This document shows, piece after piece, positions 61,651 through 64,000 of a stretch of DNA of 64,000 nucleotides. Both the position numbers and the translations under genes were made by a program. The notes below the pieces were generated by a model, which made no database searches, was not told where the DNA came from, and saw only the letters and a program-made list of their open reading frames with translations. The stretch spans positions 23,617 to 87,616 of the forward strand of contig NZ_JBLZFZ010000030.1 in NCBI RefSeq assembly GCF_050753385.1, written 5' to 3'. Source of the DNA: Pantanalinema rosaneae. Lineage in GTDB: Bacteria > Cyanobacteriota > Cyanobacteriia > Leptolyngbyales > Leptolyngbyaceae. Each line of letters begins with the position of its first letter. The stretch's first letter is position 1.

Positions 61651-62724
61651 ATGCCTGTCATTCCGTCCGCCGGTTCGGGCATTTCAACGTTTACTCAGCT
61701 ACTTCAGGCAGCGAAAGCCCATCATTGTTCCGACCTGCATATCCGTATCGGTCGCGTCCCTTACTGGCGAATTAATGGCACACTGCAAGCGATCGCCTTG
61801 CCCGAAACCGATATTGCGACCTTCTGGCAATGGGCTGACGAGGTATTCAGTATCGAGGCAATTCAACAGCTTCAGGCAGGAACAGCAGTCAGTACCGTCG
61901 TGGAATATCACTTTGCCAAAGTTGCTGTCCAAGGTTATTTAACCCTGGATGGTGCGGCTCTAAGCGTCCGGTTTTTGTTGCGAGATCTATTCACGATCGA
62001 TCAACTCGGAATTCCTACAGCCATAAAACAACTCTGTCAGCAGCCGCAAGGCTTAATCATTGTCACTGGAACCAGTGGTAGCGGCACAACCACCACATTG
62101 GCAGCCTTAGTGAACTACATCAATCAGATTTTGCCCCGGCATATTGTGACGATCGACGAAACAGCAGGGTATGTCTATCCCAAACATCAAGCCTTGATTG
62201 ATCAATGGCTGATTGGCACCCATGTGACCAGTACCACCCAAGGGATTCACCGAGCCATGCAGACAGATAGTGATGTGATTGTGCTCAGTCAATTGCGCGA
62301 TCGCTCCACTGTCGATCTGGCATTACAAGCCGCCCGATCCGGGAATTTAGTTTTAGCCTGCATGGCCGCTGACCGGGCGATCGTCGCCTTGCAGGAATTA
62401 TTCAGCTTCTATAGCAGTCTGGAACAAGACTTTATCCGCTTGCGACTTGCCCAGACGCTACACGCTATCCTGGCTCAACATCTTGTGCCTACTTTGAATG
62501 GACAATACAAACGCGCCGCTATTTTTGATTTTCTATTCACTACGGATCTGGTGCGCCAAGCCCTCCGGCAAGGAGAGTTAGATAACCTATCCTCGCTTCT
62601 CCAAAGACCAAGCAGTGGCTTGCGATCGATGCTTAACGATCTCAACCGCCTGTTGACCGAAGAACGCATTACCGCTAAGACCTTTGCCGATGTCTCGCAA
62701 CAACTGGCGCTGGAGGCGACCTGA
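61651..62724 (+). CDS. PilT-like protein lacking ATPase residues (probable pseudo-ATPase)
   Basis: 357 aa, clearly of the type IV pilus retraction ATPase family by layout: N-terminal DLHIRIGRVPYWRINGTLQ (PilT: DLHL...RVDGxL), then SVRFLLRDLFTIDQLGIP, the ATPase core, and a C-terminal helical region. The Walker A is GTSGSGTTTT, with Thr146 (codon ACA, 62086-62088) where Lys is required. The Walker B-side GEMRD is SQLRD, the His box is CMAADR, and the Asp-box IEDP is IDET. The loss of several catalytic residues argues for a non-hydrolytic paralogue, maybe a partner or regulator of a true PilT. ATG 61651 follows AGGAGA. A TTG at 61609 gives a longer form. Confidence 0.87.
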   Translation: MPVIPSAGSGISTFTQLLQAAKAHHCSDLHIRIGRVPYWRINGTLQAIALPETDIATFWQWADEVFSIEAIQQLQAGTAVSTVVEYHFAKVAVQGYLTLDGAALSVRFLLRDLFTIDQLGIPTAIKQLCQQPQGLIIVTGTSGSGTTTTLAALVNYINQILPRHIVTIDETAGYVYPKHQALIDQWLIGTHVTSTTQGIHRAMQTDSDVIVLSQLRDRSTVDLALQAARSGNLVLACMAADRAIVALQELFSFYSSLEQDFIRLRLAQTLHAILAQHLVPTLNGQYKRAAIFDFLFTTDLVRQALRQGELDNLSSLLQRPSSGLRSMLNDLNRLLTEERITAKTFADVSQQLALEAT

Positions 62725-62782
62725 GCCAGGGTAAACAGTGACCCAAGGAAAACCAGATTCAACAAACTTAAATCTAGAGAAC

Positions 62783-62868
62783 GGAGAGAGAGGGATTCGA
62801 ACCCTCGTTACCCTTACGAGTAAACAGCATTTCCAGTGCTGCGCCTTCAACCACTCGGCCATCTCTCC
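62783..62868 (-). tRNA. tRNA-Ser (anticodon GGA)
   Basis: An 86-nt class II tRNA with a long variable arm, read on the minus strand from 62868. The acceptor is GGAGAGA/TCTCTCC with discriminator G. D arm GGCCGAGTGG, anticodon stem-loop CAGCACTGGAAATGCTG, variable arm TTACTCGTAAGGGTAA and T arm GAGGG-TTCGAAT-CCCTC. It reads serine codons UCC and UCU. Confidence 0.97.
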
Positions 62869-62957
62869 AGGAGACTAGCGCTTCAACTTGCGCCACCGAA
62901 TGATTATATTAGCAGAAGCTTGTCCCATTCTGGTAACAAATCCCGTAAATTTAATTC

Positions 62958-63326
62958 ATGACTGATCTTTATACCGTCCGTATCCACGATCGCCGCACCG
63001 ACACCTTCCATACGGTGCAAGTTCCACCCGATCGCTATATCCTGCATACCGCCGAGCATCATGGAGCCGAGCTACCGTTCTCCTGCCGCAATGGAGCCTG
63101 TACTGCCTGCGCGGTGCGGGTACTGTCTGGGCAGCTACGCCAACCCGAAGCCATGGGACTGTCTCCAGATTTGCAGAAACGCGGTTATGCCCTGCTGTGC
63201 GTCAGCTATGCCTGCTCTGACCTGGAAGTAGAAACTCAAGATGAAGATGAGGTGTACGAACTGCAATTTGGGCAATACTTCGGCAAAGGTAAGGTCAGAC
63301 GTGGACTACCTCTAGACGAGGATTAA
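62958..63326 (+). CDS. 2Fe-2S plant-type ferredoxin with C-terminal extension
   Basis: A 122-aa ferredoxin with CRNGACTACAVRV (C-x4-C-x2-C) and the fourth ligand in YALLCVSYACSDLEVET. The last 25 residues (DEVYELQFGQYFGKGKVRR) extend beyond the usual fold, as in the cyanobacterial ferredoxins linked to iron response (Fed2-like); that match is from memory. It carries one electron between soluble partners. The Cys ligands and the acidic end are intact. It is followed 9 bp later by the thermonuclease gene in the same direction. Confidence 0.9.
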   Translation: MTDLYTVRIHDRRTDTFHTVQVPPDRYILHTAEHHGAELPFSCRNGACTACAVRVLSGQLRQPEAMGLSPDLQKRGYALLCVSYACSDLEVETQDEDEVYELQFGQYFGKGKVRRGLPLDED

Positions 63327-63335
63327 ACCGGAACC

Positions 63336-63896
63336 ATGCACCATGTACCATGCCGATCGAGCCATTGGCAGCAAGTGATCGGGCGATCGTTCATTGGTTT
63401 TCTAGTTACTTTGCTGGTGCTGTTGATTCACCCACCTGCGATCGCCGCCACGAACCTGACCCTCCCCGTCTGGCAGGTTATTAGTGGGCGCGAACTGGAA
63501 GTTGGGGGCATTTCCGGCTACCCGGAGATTACCGAGCGGGTGCGGTTGGTCGGTATTGATACGCCCGAAGTTGACCAGGCTCCCTGGGGAGAAATGGCAA
63601 AGCAACATCTGGAACAGTGGGTGGGCAACCGCCCGATCGTGCTAGAGTCTGATGCGGCATCCAGAGATGACCAGGGCAGACGACTTGCCTATGTCTGGAG
63701 TAACGGCAAATTGCTGAACGAACAACTGGTCGCCGAGGGCTATGCACTGGCAGTGCCCCAACCTCCGAACAGCAAGTATGATCAGCGACTTGCCCATGCC
63801 CAGGAACAGGCTCGTCTACTCGGACTGGGCATCTGGAATCCAAAGCATCCGATGCGGTTGAGTCCGGCAGAATTTCGTCAACGATCAGGAAGATAA
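63336..63896 (+). CDS. Exported thermonuclease-family (SNase-like) protein
   Basis: 186 aa. A signal peptide (residues 16-38, FIGFLVTLLVLLIHPPAIAA) precedes an OB-fold nuclease domain with RVRLVGIDTPEVDQAPWGEM (Arg and the Asp/Glu metal-site residues), RRLAYVWSNGKLLNEQLVAEG and YDQRLAHAQEQARLLGLGIW. These match staphylococcal-nuclease-like enzymes that cut DNA and RNA with Ca2+. It would act in the periplasm or outside. It sits only 9 bp after the ferredoxin gene, which may be chance. ATG 63336 is used. Confidence 0.9.
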   Translation: MHHVPCRSSHWQQVIGRSFIGFLVTLLVLLIHPPAIAATNLTLPVWQVISGRELEVGGISGYPEITERVRLVGIDTPEVDQAPWGEMAKQHLEQWVGNRPIVLESDAASRDDQGRRLAYVWSNGKLLNEQLVAEGYALAVPQPPNSKYDQRLAHAQEQARLLGLGIWNPKHPMRLSPAEFRQRSGR

Positions 63897-63935
63897 GGAA
63901 GGGGGGAAAGATGAAGAGGATGAGGAAGACAGAAA
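63897..63935. repeat. Purine-rich tract downstream of the nuclease gene
   Basis: GGAAGGGGGGAAAGATGAAG, then AGGATGAGGAAGACAG. Another example of the intergenic purine tracts in this window. The rest to 63981 is pyrimidine-rich, with no gene. Confidence 0.45.
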
Positions 63936-63981
63936 AGATCTCCTCCTAACTTCTCATCTGCCCTACCTCCCCACTCCCCAC

Positions 63982-64000
63982 CTGTCTCTTATACACATCT
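63982..64000. other. Nextera transposon-end adapter remnant
   Basis: CTGTCTCTTATACACATCT, the final 19 bases, is exactly the Tn5 mosaic-end sequence used in Nextera libraries. It is not genomic. It marks a contig end and shows reads were not fully trimmed. Confidence 0.97.

Noticed and set aside
62587..62862. 91-codon minus-strand frame near the PilT-like gene end
   Set aside because: Runs across the tRNA-Ser gene and the end of the PilT-like gene.
1..64000. CRISPR arrays, IS elements, prophage or rRNA genes
   Set aside because: No regularly spaced repeats, transposase or phage genes, or rRNA sequence were found.

Overview
The window is chromosomal DNA from a cyanobacterium, probably a filamentous Leptolyngbya-like one. 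The lineage is inferred from content, not from a marker tree. The octamer GCGATCGC (HIP1) and its core occur throughout. Typical cyanobacterial genes include pxcA, a DUF4346 protein, a Psb32-like TPM protein, DUF4330, an NrtR-type Nudix regulator, a bilin-type GAF kinase and an ethylene-receptor-type kinase. No phage, IS element, plasmid function or CRISPR array is visible. The last 19 bases are the Nextera transposon end, so the window stops at an assembled contig end carrying untrimmed adapter.

Layout. 0.2-4.2 kb: mtnA, a Uma2-type nuclease and dxs on the minus strand, with two strong hairpins in the dxs spacer. 4.5-9.6 kb: a secreted Cys-repeat protein, pxcA, an SF1-helicase/AddB-like ATPase and a small exported protein. 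10-19.3 kb: a STAS protein, DUF4330, an alpha/beta hydrolase with an altered nucleophile elbow, a TPR-GT41 glycosyltransferase, several unknowns, DUF4346, TPM and an FGGY (ribulo)kinase. 19.4-22 kb: an ethylene-receptor-like histidine kinase followed closely by a PLP dehydratase. 22.4-29.7 kb: a pentapeptide protein, a BMP/nucleoside-type ABC transporter without its binding protein, a glycosyltransferase, cysE, a PPC-like exported protein and a 48-aa membrane protein. 29.9-36.5 kb: a 1432-aa hybrid kinase with a DXCF cyanobacteriochrome-type GAF, beside an RsbW-like kinase, a response-regulator/PP2C phosphatase and a STAS antagonist, together a partner-switching set. 37-43 kb: PBP2, a YihY protein, two unknowns and rpsU. 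43.2-46.5 kb: the transglutaminase / alpha-E / ATP-grasp trio. 47 kb: two identical tRNA-Gln genes. 47.2-53.4 kb: an Fe-S aldo/keto reductase, a DUF151 nuclease, ribE, an M23 peptidase, birA and pgeF. 53.7 kb: a 50-aa acidic protein. 54.3-59 kb: a complete NAD operon (pncB, nadD, nrtR-like, nadE). 59.5-63.9 kb: a DMT transporter with a large coiled-coil extension, a PilT-like protein lacking the ATPase residues, tRNA-Ser, a C-terminally extended ferredoxin and an exported thermonuclease.

The most interesting items are: the PilT homologue that has lost the Walker A lysine, the Walker B-side glutamate and the His box together; a kinase keeping all seven ethylene-binding residues at a constant offset from ETR1; the dual-Cys GAF kinase next to a partner-switching module; and small genes of under 60 codons (rpsU, a 48-aa membrane protein, a 50-aa acidic protein and a possible 46-aa one). 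I do not see one clearly new multi-gene system. The signalling cluster at 29.9-36.5 kb and the degenerate PilT are the best leads.
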